From NCBI GenBank assembly GCA_017849585.1, contig JAFIGT010000042.1:124001-188000 (forward strand): 64,000 nt of DNA. Direction: 5' to 3'. The notes beneath the pieces were generated by a model that was given only the letters and a program-made list of their open reading frames with translations, searched no databases and had not been told where the DNA came from. Below are positions 46,773 through 55,732 of this stretch, piece by piece. Numbering within the stretch: position 1 is the first letter of the stretch; each line of letters starts with the position of its first letter. This stretch comes from Verrucomicrobium sp. Lineage in GTDB: Bacteria > Verrucomicrobiota > Verrucomicrobiia > Methylacidiphilales > UBA1321. The position numbers and the translations under genes are program-made.

Positions 46773-47690
46773 TTACTTCGCCTCCACGCGCGCAGCCGAC
46801 TTATTCACCAGGCGGCACGCGACAAGTATTCCCCCGCTCAGGAGAAGCAAGTCGGAGAGTTTGGCTTCCGGTATGGCCGCGACCTGAATGCCTTGAAGCG
46901 TAGAGAGGTCCAAGGCCCCACTGGCATCCGTTGTGGATCCATAGATTTGAATGTTGTCCAAGCTGGCGTTGACAAGCGCGCGATTATTGGCCGAAGTGCC
47001 GCTATTGAAAGAGTTCGCCAGCGCGATGACATCCAAATCGGTGGGAGTAACATAACCCGCGAGGGAACCTTGCGCGCCGCTGGCATTGGCTACTTGCGAA
47101 GCGCTGGCCGAGGTGGAGCCGACATAGAATTTTACGCCACTATTCAGATTGGATACAGTCGTGTCGACCGTGACGGCAAAGAAAACCCATGATCCTGCGC
47201 TATTAAACTGGGAAGTGGCACTGGAATTAACCAAGGCCAAAGACGTCCCAGTTGTACCCGCCTGAAGCGCCAAAGCCGAGTTGCCCGAACTCGAGCCGAA
47301 ATAGAGTTGCAGGAAGTCTCCGGAAGAAGTATTGCCAATCGCTAGGATGCGCCCACTGGGATTAGTCGCCGCAGCGTTGTACCAGCCCGTAATCGTATAG
47401 GACTTGAGATTCGCAAAAATACTGGAAGCTCCGGTAGCCTTGGCCACATTGCCATAGTTGCTGGCAGCGGCAGCCGTGTTCAGCGCGTAGCCAGTTCCAC
47501 CCACCCCGGGAGAAAGAAATGTGGTCCCTGACATGGTCAGCGCCAGACCGGAGGAACTGCTGTCCATCGTCGTCGTTCCACTTCCCTCACTAAATGAATA
47601 CGACGCAAGAAGCGCAGCTTCGCCCCGATTCGTACCGATGATAAGGAGGAAACTTACACACCCAGCGAATAGGACAATAATATGTTTCAT
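46773..47690 (-). CDS. LamG/concanavalin-type secreted protein with variant PEP-CTERM tail
   Basis: From the ATG at 47690 (MKHIIVLFAGCVSFLLIIGT) the signal peptide is standard. Residues about 25-240 are a LamG-like jelly roll (ALLASYSFSEGSGTTTMDSS, SYTITGWYNA, GSWVFFAVTVD, LDNIQIYGS), which usually binds glycans. The C-terminus IPEAKLSDLLLLSGGILVACRL plus a basic tail has the PEP-CTERM layout but PEA instead of PEP. The start codon lies in the palindrome TTTCATGAAA. It is divergent from the GH71/GH99-like gene with only 29 bp between start codons. Confidence 0.82.
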   Translation of the reverse strand: MKHIIVLFAGCVSFLLIIGTNRGEAALLASYSFSEGSGTTTMDSSSSGLALTMSGTTFLSPGVGGTGYALNTAAAASNYGNVAKATGASSIFANLKSYTITGWYNAAATNPSGRILAIGNTSSGDFLQLYFGSSSGNSALALQAGTTGTSLALVNSSATSQFNSAGSWVFFAVTVDTTVSNLNSGVKFYVGSTSASASQVANASGAQGSLAGYVTPTDLDVIALANSFNSGTSANNRALVNASLDNIQIYGSTTDASGALDLSTLQGIQVAAIPEAKLSDLLLLSGGILVACRLVNKSAARVEAK

Positions 47691-47694
47691 GAAA
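47677..47694. promoter_or_regulatory. Candidate LacI-type operator over divergent starts
   Basis: The palindrome TTTCATGAAA (47685-47694) recurs at 53902-53911 over the lacI-like start codon. The 13-mer ATAATATGTTTCA (47677-47689) recurs at 53825-53837, just before the GH2-malectin start. Both sites belong to genes of one putative regulon, so these may be operator pieces. The short words give only modest support. Confidence 0.3.
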
Positions 47695-47719
47695 TGTATT
47701 CTTTTACTTTTTCGCAAAA

Positions 47720-49888
47720 ATGTCAATAGTGTTATTCATGCCACTCTATTCCTCGCTTAAATTCAGACTCACCGCCTTCCTGCTCTCACTCCTATTATCA
47801 AGCAGTCCAGCTCAGGAATGGCGCAGTGTGGAGCAACTGCCCGTGGATCGTTTTGACCTGTACCGCGCGGGCGGATTGCCTCCTTATCCTTGGCGTGAAA
47901 TGGGAAAGATCGGTCCAGGAGTCGCGCTCTCTCTTCATCCGGATGGGGAGTCCGATTTTGTCAGAAACAAAACCAGCGGGAAGGGACTCGTTCTTCAAAC
48001 CCAGAAGGGTGCCAAGCCGACTGGTGTGGGAGTCAGCTCTCATTTCATCGCGCCACCGGCTGGCCCGCTTTATTTGGGATTTGATTTCCGACTTCAACCG
48101 GTTGAGCCGAACGGAACTACGCCCGATTTGCTGATGACTTTAGGTACCGCCCAAAAAGCAATCGTGCGTCTGCGAGCAGGCGCAGGCGCTATGACATGGA
48201 TCGGAGAAGACGGCGTGGAGAAAATCGCCACCAAGCTCGACTCGAATGTGTGGTATCACGTGGCTATTTCGATTTCCGAAAAAGGTGTCCCTACGCTCTC
48301 CTTGGTTGATGCAAGGCAAAAGACGCGGTCCACTCCCCTTGGCTCATTCCCGGCGATTAGCACTACGGCTTTGACGAGATTGCAAGTGAGCGCCGGTAGT
48401 GATTCCGATAATGGCGGCGGCTGGGCGCTGGATAACATTTGCATGTCCGGCAAGGTGGACGCGTCGCGAGAGGCATTTTTGCCATTCAAACCGGCGACCG
48501 CCAACAAGCTGAACGCGACGAAACGAAAAGTTTTTGCTTACTATTATCCGGTCTATCCGGCCGACGGCGCCAACGTTGATCCCGGACTCTCCTATTATGT
48601 GCTCGCTCTCTACAATCCGGACCAAGCCAGGCCCGACCGTAAAGACGCCGGTGGCCCACTGCTCTACATTCCCCTGCCCCGGCCCGCTGCGGAGCCCATG
48701 ACGAAAGAAGAAGCTCTCATTCGCTCCGCGGAGGACGAAGTGCGGATTGCGAAGCAAATGGGGCTCGATGGATTCCTGGTGGATTTTCAGGCATTCCCCA
48801 AAGAATCCAACAATACGAAGGTTCTGAATGATCGCGCCTTCGCACTCATGACCGCCGCGAATCGGGTCGACCCGACTTTCAAAATCATTCCCGCCATTTA
48901 CGGTCCGTCCTCTCAAAATGTCATCAAAGGAGAAGGCGACGTCGATGGAAGTCCGATTGACTATGCGCGTTCACCGGTCGTTCAACAAATCCTCGCGCAA
49001 CCGAATCTCTACCGGCTCGACGATGGACGCGTGGTTCTGTCCAGTTGGCTGCCAGAGCGCTACTCTACCGACTGGTGGAAACAGGCCTTGGCCGAGTTAA
49101 ACAAAATGGGACACTCCATTGCTTTTGTCCCGCAATTCAACAGCACAGGACGACTGACGGAATTCGCCCCCATCTGCGAAGGCATGGAACACTGGGGACG
49201 ACGCTCGCCCGTTGAAATGAATTGGATCGAGTTGGCGCGTCCGCTAACAAAAATCGTAGCGCTTTCCATCTGCGCCCAAGATATTCGCGCCCGTGGATGC
49301 AGTTACTGGGAAGCCGAGAACAGCAGCACTCTGCGCTCCCTCTGGATGGAGGCGATCGACAAAAAAGCCGACTGGGCCATTCTGAACACTTGGTCCGATT
49401 ACTCGGAACAAGCCATGGCACCGTCCACCACCATCGGATATGCAATGCATGACCTGAATACTTACTATCTTCAATGGTTCAAGTCCGGTGTCCAGCCTCC
49501 GATTACCAAGGACGTCCTCTACTATATCTATCGCCCCAATCGCACGGATGTTCCTCACCGGCTCGGTAAAGATTGGACGGTCCAGCGAGATCAAGGTCGT
49601 GCCGCCACGCCGCACAACGACATTGAACTGCTTGCCTTTCTCACCGCTCCCGGAACGTTGGGAATCGATATCAATGGAAAACTGCACACACTTAAAGCCG
49701 AAGCCGGCATCGTTTCCTTCAAAGTTCCCATTCCTGCCGGGGAAACCTTTGCGCCGGTTTTCTCCCTCGCACGCGGGGAGAAAACCATTCTCCGCGGCAC
49801 AGGGCGTTTTACTGTCCAAGGAAAAACCGAGTATCCGCAACTCTTCTATCACGCTGGCATCATCGCCGGTAACGAAGATGATCTGTAG
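47720..49888 (+). CDS. Secreted GH71/GH99-like glycosidase
   Basis: 722 residues with a signal peptide (FRLTAFLLSLLLSSSPAQ). Residues about 40-255 form a LamG-like carbohydrate-binding part (LYLGFDFRLQPVEP, WYHVAISISEKGVPTLSL). A TIM-barrel part follows with KVFAYYYPVYPADG, IAKQMGLDGFLVDFQAFP and LNTWSDYSEQAMAPST. This pattern is that of GH71 (alpha-1,3-glucanase) and GH99-type proteins, but catalytic residues are not certain. It is transcribed toward a pseudopilin gene 18 bp downstream, so the two form an operon. The promoter must lie in very little space next to the divergent LamG gene. Confidence 0.72.
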   Translation: MSIVLFMPLYSSLKFRLTAFLLSLLLSSSPAQEWRSVEQLPVDRFDLYRAGGLPPYPWREMGKIGPGVALSLHPDGESDFVRNKTSGKGLVLQTQKGAKPTGVGVSSHFIAPPAGPLYLGFDFRLQPVEPNGTTPDLLMTLGTAQKAIVRLRAGAGAMTWIGEDGVEKIATKLDSNVWYHVAISISEKGVPTLSLVDARQKTRSTPLGSFPAISTTALTRLQVSAGSDSDNGGGWALDNICMSGKVDASREAFLPFKPATANKLNATKRKVFAYYYPVYPADGANVDPGLSYYVLALYNPDQARPDRKDAGGPLLYIPLPRPAAEPMTKEEALIRSAEDEVRIAKQMGLDGFLVDFQAFPKESNNTKVLNDRAFALMTAANRVDPTFKIIPAIYGPSSQNVIKGEGDVDGSPIDYARSPVVQQILAQPNLYRLDDGRVVLSSWLPERYSTDWWKQALAELNKMGHSIAFVPQFNSTGRLTEFAPICEGMEHWGRRSPVEMNWIELARPLTKIVALSICAQDIRARGCSYWEAENSSTLRSLWMEAIDKKADWAILNTWSDYSEQAMAPSTTIGYAMHDLNTYYLQWFKSGVQPPITKDVLYYIYRPNRTDVPHRLGKDWTVQRDQGRAATPHNDIELLAFLTAPGTLGIDINGKLHTLKAEAGIVSFKVPIPAGETFAPVFSLARGEKTILRGTGRFTVQGKTEYPQLFYHAGIIAGNEDDL

Positions 49889-49906
49889 CAATCTGCTCGT
49901 GAAACT

Positions 49907-50620
49907 ATGAATCGCACGACCGAAAGACAACGCGGCGGTTTTTCGCTCATCGAAATGGCGGTGACTATATCCATCATCGCCCTGCTCACGGTGCTGCTGT
50001 TCCCCGCCATAAAAACAGTCCAAAAAAAAGCGGACCTGATACGCTGCACTTCCAATCTGCGGCAGTGTTTCACCGCCTTTTGCAATTACGCTGTGGAAAA
50101 CGACGGCTATCTCCCGGATGTCGGTAATAACGGCACCTACTGGCCCACGACGCTCGTTCCCTATTACTCCAACCAACCCGCCACGTATCAAGGCCTGTCC
50201 AAAGCACCACTCATTCAGAAATGCCCCACTCAAGCCCGCAACATCCGAGAAGCGTTTGGAAAGGATTACCCTGGTAACTACGGCATGAATTTCACGCTGG
50301 GCATTTGCACCGCCAACAATGTCACCCGTCGGCAAAAACTGACAGCATTGCCGGTCCCGTCCAATACCTTGCTGCTCACTGAGGGAAATTATAACGTCAA
50401 CTCTTCCATCTGCGTGATCACTGGATATGATTTAACACAAAGCGCTACGAATAAGAAAACGGGCTCTTATTTTGGCGGCGTCCACACGGGCGCGAATAAT
50501 ATACTATGGGCCGATGGACATATCACCATCTGGAAGGACGTTCAAACCTTGCCTCCCCCCGGAGGCAAATATGGCACCGACCTCGACCTGAATTTTTCGC
50601 CCGGCATCAAATTTCAATAA
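49907..50620 (+). CDS. Type II secretion-like pseudopilin with H-X9-DG motif (second copy type)
   Basis: 237 residues beginning MNRTTERQRGGFSLIEMAVT, with the peptidase site after Gly-Gly, Glu at mature position 5, and a hydrophobic helix (ISIIALLTVLLFPAI). A beta-rich head follows. The C-terminus has HTGANNILWADGHITIW, the H-X9-DG motif. Its place directly after the GH71/GH99-like gene copies the layout of the other pseudopilin at 40051-40779, which also sits among glycosidases. It converges on the GH2-malectin gene, 28 bp away. Confidence 0.88.
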   Translation: MNRTTERQRGGFSLIEMAVTISIIALLTVLLFPAIKTVQKKADLIRCTSNLRQCFTAFCNYAVENDGYLPDVGNNGTYWPTTLVPYYSNQPATYQGLSKAPLIQKCPTQARNIREAFGKDYPGNYGMNFTLGICTANNVTRRQKLTALPVPSNTLLLTEGNYNVNSSICVITGYDLTQSATNKKTGSYFGGVHTGANNILWADGHITIWKDVQTLPPPGGKYGTDLDLNFSPGIKFQ

Positions 50621-50648
50621 GCTCTCCAAGTGCTCTTCCAGCACCATT

Positions 50649-53600
50649 CTAGAGCGCAAAAATCTCGATCCCGCATAGTAGCGCTTGATTGACTCGTACA
50701 AAGGGAAACGAAAGCGTAATGAGTCCCTCCGTCGCTTCGACTTCAAAGTCCTGCACGACGGCGCGATGATCCCCGCCCGCCGCGCTCCAGATGTCAAAAT
50801 CCCGCCGTACAATACAGTCGTTGAGCGCGATATCGAACAAGCGCCAGGCACGGCAGTCTAATCCACCTCCCACTCCGAACCATGGCTCGGAGAAATGCAA
50901 TCGGACCAGATGCCGACCCGCAGAGCAACGAAAGAGATAGCGCAACTGGTGTCGTCCGTAGCGGTAGCGGCGATAGAGAGAGGCCTGCGCCGTTCCGCGC
51001 GTGGGTGTCATGGAAAAACCGCGACTTGCGAGGTCATTTTCTACATTATCAAAAGCATTTCCCCAACTGATCCATCCATAGCCGGACTTCTCATTCCACT
51101 CACTATCCGCCAACCACTGCTGCCCCAATTCATCCTCCGTCGAAGCCGACTCACCGCAGGAAAGACGATAGAGAGGTAGGCCCGGCTCAGGCGCCATGGA
51201 GCGCGATACTCCGCACCACTGTTGCATCGATTCTGGATCGGGCTGGAGATAATCCAAGACGATCAGATCCTCGACCGTCACAGCACCGCAGCGTCCGATC
51301 GCATGCAGGATGTTGGATTCCAACTCAACGTTCTCCCAGACAAAATGTCGTCCACGTCCCGGCTGTAGTCGTTTGCCCAGCGAACACTTTCGCAAACCAT
51401 TATAGAGTTCCACTTCTTCGCAATTACTATAGACCAAAATAGCGCGCGGCCCGGGTTTCTTCCACCGATCCGGCCAGCTATGCGAAACGATGTAGACCAT
51501 TGGTTCGCGTTGCGGATCCGCATAGTTTGAGCGAAAAAGATAATAGAGGTCAGATGGCTGATGCCATGCAGTAATCAGTCCCTTGTTATTAATCGAACCA
51601 ATTTTCCCATTGTCGGGTCCTTCGTGATTATTGGCAGTTCGCCCCGGATTGGGAAAGGAGTTGAAGACCCAGTGGAAATGGCCGATCGCTCGATCCCGGG
51701 CTTCCTCGCCAAGGCGAATCTTCGCCTCCATGGCATGGCACGCCCACGACTCACTGCGATCGTTTTCGTCTCCCACATACTTTGTTTCGGTATGAACGCC
51801 AAAGGAGCGCCACGCTCCGTATTCGCCCACCAGTTGCAGAGTCTCTAAGCGATAATCGTTGCAGTTTCCTCCATAAGTACCGCTCCACTCCTGCGGAACG
51901 TTCCAGTCCGAGCCCTTGCCACCATTACAAGTAACCGTCAACCGCCAGCGCGGTGAAGAAGGATCCAGTTCGCGAATCAAATCGCGGACCTCACGCGCAA
52001 ACGATTCCGGCAAGCTCGATTCATTCTGAATTCCCCAAAGAAAAATGCAGGGGTGATTGCGGCGCTCCCGCACCCATTCTTTGACACATTGCCGAAAATT
52101 GCGACGAAACTGGGGTGTATCAAACCAGACATGCGAGCCCATTTGCGTCCAGCATAAGATTCCCATTCGATCCCAGTGATCGTAGTAACGAAGGTTATGC
52201 GGATGGTGGGCGTCGCGGAAAGCGTTGAAGCCTGCCGAACGCATCATCCGCGCATTGGCTTCGATTTGCTCGGTCGTAAAAGCGTGATCGTTGCCCAATA
52301 ACGTTTCGTACTCGCAAGTACCGTTCAGAAAAATCGGAACGCCATTCAGGCGTAAAACTTTTTCCGCTGTTTGCGGCGGTGGCTCTGGCGTGAAAGTCTT
52401 TTCAAAGACCGGTCGGCCCAAATTAAGCGGCCCCGTGTTCACGCGAATGCCAAAAAGCGTTTCACTGCGCTCCAGCAATTCCCCATCTACCGCCCGCACC
52501 TCAACCAAAACCTTGTGCAAATAAGGATCCGTAGGCGACCACCCATGCGGATGCTGGATCGGGGGTACCGACCAGCACATCGAGCACTGCGGCTCAGAAA
52601 AATGCAATCGCTCGCGGTATTGATGAAAGAAAATCGTCCCCCCCTCGTTTTGGATTTCGCAGAACAACTCCACTTCGCTCCTGGGCCGCCCATCCAAATT
52701 CAATTCCACATTGATCGCCCCGCATTCCTCTCCCACTCGGTTGAAAACCGCGACTCCCATTGGCGCAAGGGCAACCATCGCATCAGCCTTGCGGTACAAA
52801 ACGTTCGTCAATCCATTATTGGCAGAAGTGCGTGGAACTTCCCCCGTTGAGATCACCTCTCCACGTTGGTCGGGACTGGCGACATTACGATCTGCATTCG
52901 GGTCGATGATTTCGGGCCATTCCAACCAGCGTAAACCAAAAGTGGTTTGCGCAATGTGCGAAATGACGCCCTGCACCCGCACCGTACTGTGGGCCGTGTA
53001 GAGTTGCGGAGTCTGCGGCGACCACAGCTCCACTGGGGTGATTTCCGGAAGTCGTTGACGAATTCGGCTCGTCTCGCCTGCACCCACCACAATAACTTCA
53101 GGCTCCACCGCGATTTCCACTCCCGAGGGCGAGAGCGTCCTCGTCTCCACGAGAACGCGTCGGGCGATCGCGGTGGGATTGCTGATCTCAGTACAGATTT
53201 CCACCACGGCCCGGGTGTGATCAATCTCGCGCGTGATCACGTGAACACCGAACGGCTCGATTCGCACCGGACCGGTATGCTCCAACCAAACGGGACGAAA
53301 AATTCCAAAAGGCTGCGATCCTTCCGAGTTGGGCGATCCCCAGCAGCCCCCACAAACAAACGGAAGATCGTCGATTTTTTCCGGATGATGGGCTCGCACG
53401 GCCAAGGTATTTTTTCCGGCTTTGAGCCCCGGTGTCAGGTCGACCGTAAACGTGGTGCGTCCTCCAGCATGCTCACCAAGGAGGACTCCATTGACAAAGA
53501 CCGACGCGTAACTGCCTACGCCTTCAAAGAAGGCATAGAGCCGTTCCTGCGAATCCTCACCAGACCAGTTGAAATCCGTCCGATACCAAGCCGTCCCATG

Positions 53601-53819
53601 GAGATTGCCGTGAGACACTTCATGATAACCGTGATAGTCCTCCCAATTATGCGGAATGCACACCGATCGCCATTCCAGCTCATCTCGTAGTGGCCCAGCC
53701 CACGATAAATCATCGCCCAAGCGGGATATCCAAGAAGCCAACGGTTTTCGTGAAACGGTAAAGTCCCCACGCTGAGTTTGCTTGGAGGAGTAAGTAGAAA
53801 AATGCAGCAGTTTAGACAC
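50649..53819 (-). CDS. GH2 beta-galactosidase-type enzyme with C-terminal malectin domain
   Basis: 1056 residues with GH2 organisation: jelly roll (VFVNGVLLGEHAGGRTTFTV), Ig-like domains, TIM barrel with LNGTCEYETLLGN, FRDAHHPHNLRYYD, the acid/base Glu in LWGIQNESSLPE and the nucleophile Glu in LVGEYGAWRS. The last 170 or so residues (HQLRYLFRCSAGRHLVRLHF, RLFDIALND, LITLSFPFVRVNQALLCGIE) match malectin-like carbohydrate-binding domains. No clear signal peptide is seen. It is divergent from the LacI-type regulator, with 86 bp between starts, so that protein is its likely regulator. Confidence 0.88.
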   Translation of the reverse strand: MSKLLHFSTYSSKQTQRGDFTVSRKPLASWISRLGDDLSWAGPLRDELEWRSVCIPHNWEDYHGYHEVSHGNLHGTAWYRTDFNWSGEDSQERLYAFFEGVGSYASVFVNGVLLGEHAGGRTTFTVDLTPGLKAGKNTLAVRAHHPEKIDDLPFVCGGCWGSPNSEGSQPFGIFRPVWLEHTGPVRIEPFGVHVITREIDHTRAVVEICTEISNPTAIARRVLVETRTLSPSGVEIAVEPEVIVVGAGETSRIRQRLPEITPVELWSPQTPQLYTAHSTVRVQGVISHIAQTTFGLRWLEWPEIIDPNADRNVASPDQRGEVISTGEVPRTSANNGLTNVLYRKADAMVALAPMGVAVFNRVGEECGAINVELNLDGRPRSEVELFCEIQNEGGTIFFHQYRERLHFSEPQCSMCWSVPPIQHPHGWSPTDPYLHKVLVEVRAVDGELLERSETLFGIRVNTGPLNLGRPVFEKTFTPEPPPQTAEKVLRLNGVPIFLNGTCEYETLLGNDHAFTTEQIEANARMMRSAGFNAFRDAHHPHNLRYYDHWDRMGILCWTQMGSHVWFDTPQFRRNFRQCVKEWVRERRNHPCIFLWGIQNESSLPESFAREVRDLIRELDPSSPRWRLTVTCNGGKGSDWNVPQEWSGTYGGNCNDYRLETLQLVGEYGAWRSFGVHTETKYVGDENDRSESWACHAMEAKIRLGEEARDRAIGHFHWVFNSFPNPGRTANNHEGPDNGKIGSINNKGLITAWHQPSDLYYLFRSNYADPQREPMVYIVSHSWPDRWKKPGPRAILVYSNCEEVELYNGLRKCSLGKRLQPGRGRHFVWENVELESNILHAIGRCGAVTVEDLIVLDYLQPDPESMQQWCGVSRSMAPEPGLPLYRLSCGESASTEDELGQQWLADSEWNEKSGYGWISWGNAFDNVENDLASRGFSMTPTRGTAQASLYRRYRYGRHQLRYLFRCSAGRHLVRLHFSEPWFGVGGGLDCRAWRLFDIALNDCIVRRDFDIWSAAGGDHRAVVQDFEVEATEGLITLSFPFVRVNQALLCGIEIFAL

Positions 53820-53824
53820 GATTC

Positions 53825-53911
53825 ATAATATGTTTCACAAAAGGTAAAATCAATTCCTTTCTCTAAGGCCTTGACCTGGCGGAAAATAGATTCAGAATAC
53901 TTTTCATGAAA
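53825..53911. promoter_or_regulatory. Divergent GH2/lacI control region
   Basis: 86 bp separate the start codons. The region holds the 13-mer ATAATATGTTTCA (53825-53837) and the palindrome TTTCATGAAA (53902-53911) that also occur at the LamG start. Autoregulation and control of GH2 by the LacI protein are plausible. Confidence 0.35.
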
Positions 53912-55030
53912 CGGAATGGAGAATTCGAGCCCACTTCACGAGTTACTGTCAAAGATGTGGCTCGCGTCGCGGGTGTCAGCCTCGGAACGGTTAGCCGCGT
54001 CATCAACGGCGCGGACGTGGGCGCGGAATATATCCAGCGTGTGAATGACGCCATTCAGCAGACCGGTTATCGCCCGAATCTTCTCGCGGGCACTTTAGCT
54101 CGCAAAAAAAAACCTCTCCGTACCTACCACGCCGGCAATGGTACGGACCAGATCGGGTATTTCACCAATGGCTTGGGAAATATGGATCAAGATGAAGCCC
54201 AGTTACACTTCTTGATCGGCGTCGAAAGAAAAGTCACCGCTTCTGGACGTCATCTGCTTTGCTCGGTCTTCAAGCAGGACTTGGAAACCGGCAAGCTGCC
54301 CATGGTCATTCAGGAACAAAAGGTGGACGGTGCCGTCCTCAAACTTGGTTACGACGAACCCGGAATGCGATTGGCGGCGGACATCGCCAAGGTGATGCCC
54401 GTCGTGCTGGTCGAAGCTTTGGCCGAAGACGCCTTTGCCTCCTCTGTACTCAACGACAGCTATTCCGACATTCGCAAACTCATTCAGCATTTAAGAGAGC
54501 TGGGGCACACGCGTATTGGCTTTTTCCATGTAAAGGATGTCGGCGGCCCTCCCCCGCATCGCCTCCTGGAAGAACGTCTGGAAGCTTTTCTTTCCATCCA
54601 GAGACGCAACGGAGTGTCGAACGAGGAATCAATGCTTTACATTTCCGAGCGGGATTGGAACAAGCAATCACTCGACGATGTTTCCGCTCAAGTGATCCAA
54701 CAACTTAAATCTCGAGGCTCCCAGGCACCCACCGCCATCATGTGCGCCAGCGATATTCACGCGGTATCCCTGTGCCAAGCGGCCGAAAAAGCCGGACTCA
54801 AGATTCCAGATCATCTCAGCATCACCGGCCAGGGAGATATGCGTCGACAAGAACCTCGCGCAGCCTTTCTCACCACGACTACGGAACCCGCTCTGGAAAT
54901 TGGAACAACTGCCGCCGAAGTCTTACTGAATCAGTTGGAGAATCCCGAAAAACCGGTGCAGCAAATCCGCATTGCGGGTAAACTGGTGATCCGGGGCTCC
55001 ACCAGCAAGCCGCGGTCAGGCGAACTTTGA
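53906..55030 (+). CDS. LacI-family transcriptional regulator
   Basis: 374 residues. The helix-turn-helix and hinge are clear: VTVKDVARVAGVSLGTVSRV then NGADVGAEYIQRVNDAIQQT and GYRPNLLAGTLARKK. The periplasmic-binding-protein-like sensor follows, with PTAIMCASDIHAVSLCQAAE and dimer-interface segments up to KLVIRGSTS. The ligand is likely a sugar from the neighbouring enzymes (GH2-malectin, GH71/GH99-like, esterase). Its last 15 bases overlap the broken integrase frame on the other strand, so its extreme C-terminus may have been changed by the insertion event. Confidence 0.9.
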   Translation: MKRNGEFEPTSRVTVKDVARVAGVSLGTVSRVINGADVGAEYIQRVNDAIQQTGYRPNLLAGTLARKKKPLRTYHAGNGTDQIGYFTNGLGNMDQDEAQLHFLIGVERKVTASGRHLLCSVFKQDLETGKLPMVIQEQKVDGAVLKLGYDEPGMRLAADIAKVMPVVLVEALAEDAFASSVLNDSYSDIRKLIQHLRELGHTRIGFFHVKDVGGPPPHRLLEERLEAFLSIQRRNGVSNEESMLYISERDWNKQSLDDVSAQVIQQLKSRGSQAPTAIMCASDIHAVSLCQAAEKAGLKIPDHLSITGQGDMRRQEPRAAFLTTTTEPALEIGTTAAEVLLNQLENPEKPVQQIRIAGKLVIRGSTSKPRSGEL

Positions 55031-55051
55031 CCTGCTCCCATGGAACTGCAT

Positions 55052-55150
55052 CAGGGGAGTTTTAAGAGATTTCCAGTTTTCCTTGCCACCAACAAAAAAT
55101 CTCGCGTAATATTGGTTATTGCGATGACTGTAAAGATTTGAAAACACTCG
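55052..55150 (-). pseudogene. N-terminal fragment of a tyrosine integrase
   Basis: The minus frame reads SNLYSHRNNQYYARFFVGGK followed by ENWKSLKTPL, the arm-type DNA-binding N-terminus seen in tyrosine recombinases of this phylum. The rest of the gene (core-binding and catalytic domains) is absent. The frame extends 55016-55243, but only this part is recognisable. It lies between lacI and the tRNA-Ser fragment, where an integration junction is expected. Confidence 0.65.
55062..55079 (+). repeat. 18-bp direct repeat, copy B
   Basis: TTAAGAGATTTCCAGTTT, identical to 45140-45157. Here it lies in the integrase remnant, where the minus strand encodes NWKSLK. Confidence 0.7.
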
Positions 55151-55286
55151 TTTTCGTCCAAATGGATGATTCTGCGTGTGCTGAGTTTTCAACGTTTTCC
55201 TTTCAAATTCAAGGAAGCCGCAGAAGACACTGCATAAAATCAAATCAGAGACTTGTTTCGCAACGTAAGTTGCTGAAGTCAGTAAT

Positions 55287-55328
55287 GGACAGGTGGCTGA
55301 GTGGTTGAAGGCACTCGACTCGAAATTG
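55287..55328 (+). pseudogene. 5' half of tRNA-Ser (CGA), truncated at the anticodon loop
   Basis: The sequence starts GGACAGGTGGCTGAGTGGTT, continues through a normal D-arm and an anticodon stem to CTCGAAA (anticodon CGA), and then leaves the tRNA pattern: the 3' stem reads TTGGA instead of TCGAG, and no variable arm, T-arm or acceptor follows. This is the look of an attachment-site remnant of an element that integrates at the anticodon loop. Confidence 0.75.
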
Positions 55329-55732
55329 GAGTTTTATTTTTTCAAGTTTTTCCGTCCTTTTCCAAATCTTTTCCATAAAGCGACTTGCGATAATTTTGAT
55401 TTCCGAGGTTTGCCGTGGTTTTTCGTATTTTTCCCGATTTTTAGAGCCAGACCGTATAAACACACCGTATAAAAATCAGGGGGCAACGGACAAAAACCCG
55501 GCTTCGTCCGATTTTTCACGTATGAAGTTCTAACTTTCCATGCCTGACAGAACATATAGCTGAATCAGAAAATTACGGCTTCATTGCCTCGAAAATTGAA
55601 GGCCAGCATCAAAGGCTGCTTAGTCGAGACAAAATAGATGTTTATCTTCCAGAGAATATTTGCATGAATCGCCCTATCCAGCGCACGGATCGAGCAAACT
55701 TTGGAACGAAATAAAAGGGGGAAGCACAAAAT
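55329..55732. other. AT-rich non-coding junction with a 13-bp-spaced direct repeat
   Basis: No convincing gene is seen. ACCGTATAAA occurs twice, at 55451-55460 and 55464-55473, three bases apart. The stretch before the GHKL gene includes its ribosome site GGGGGAAG at about 55718. Minus-strand frames here are short and Lys-rich without recognisable homology. Confidence 0.5.
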
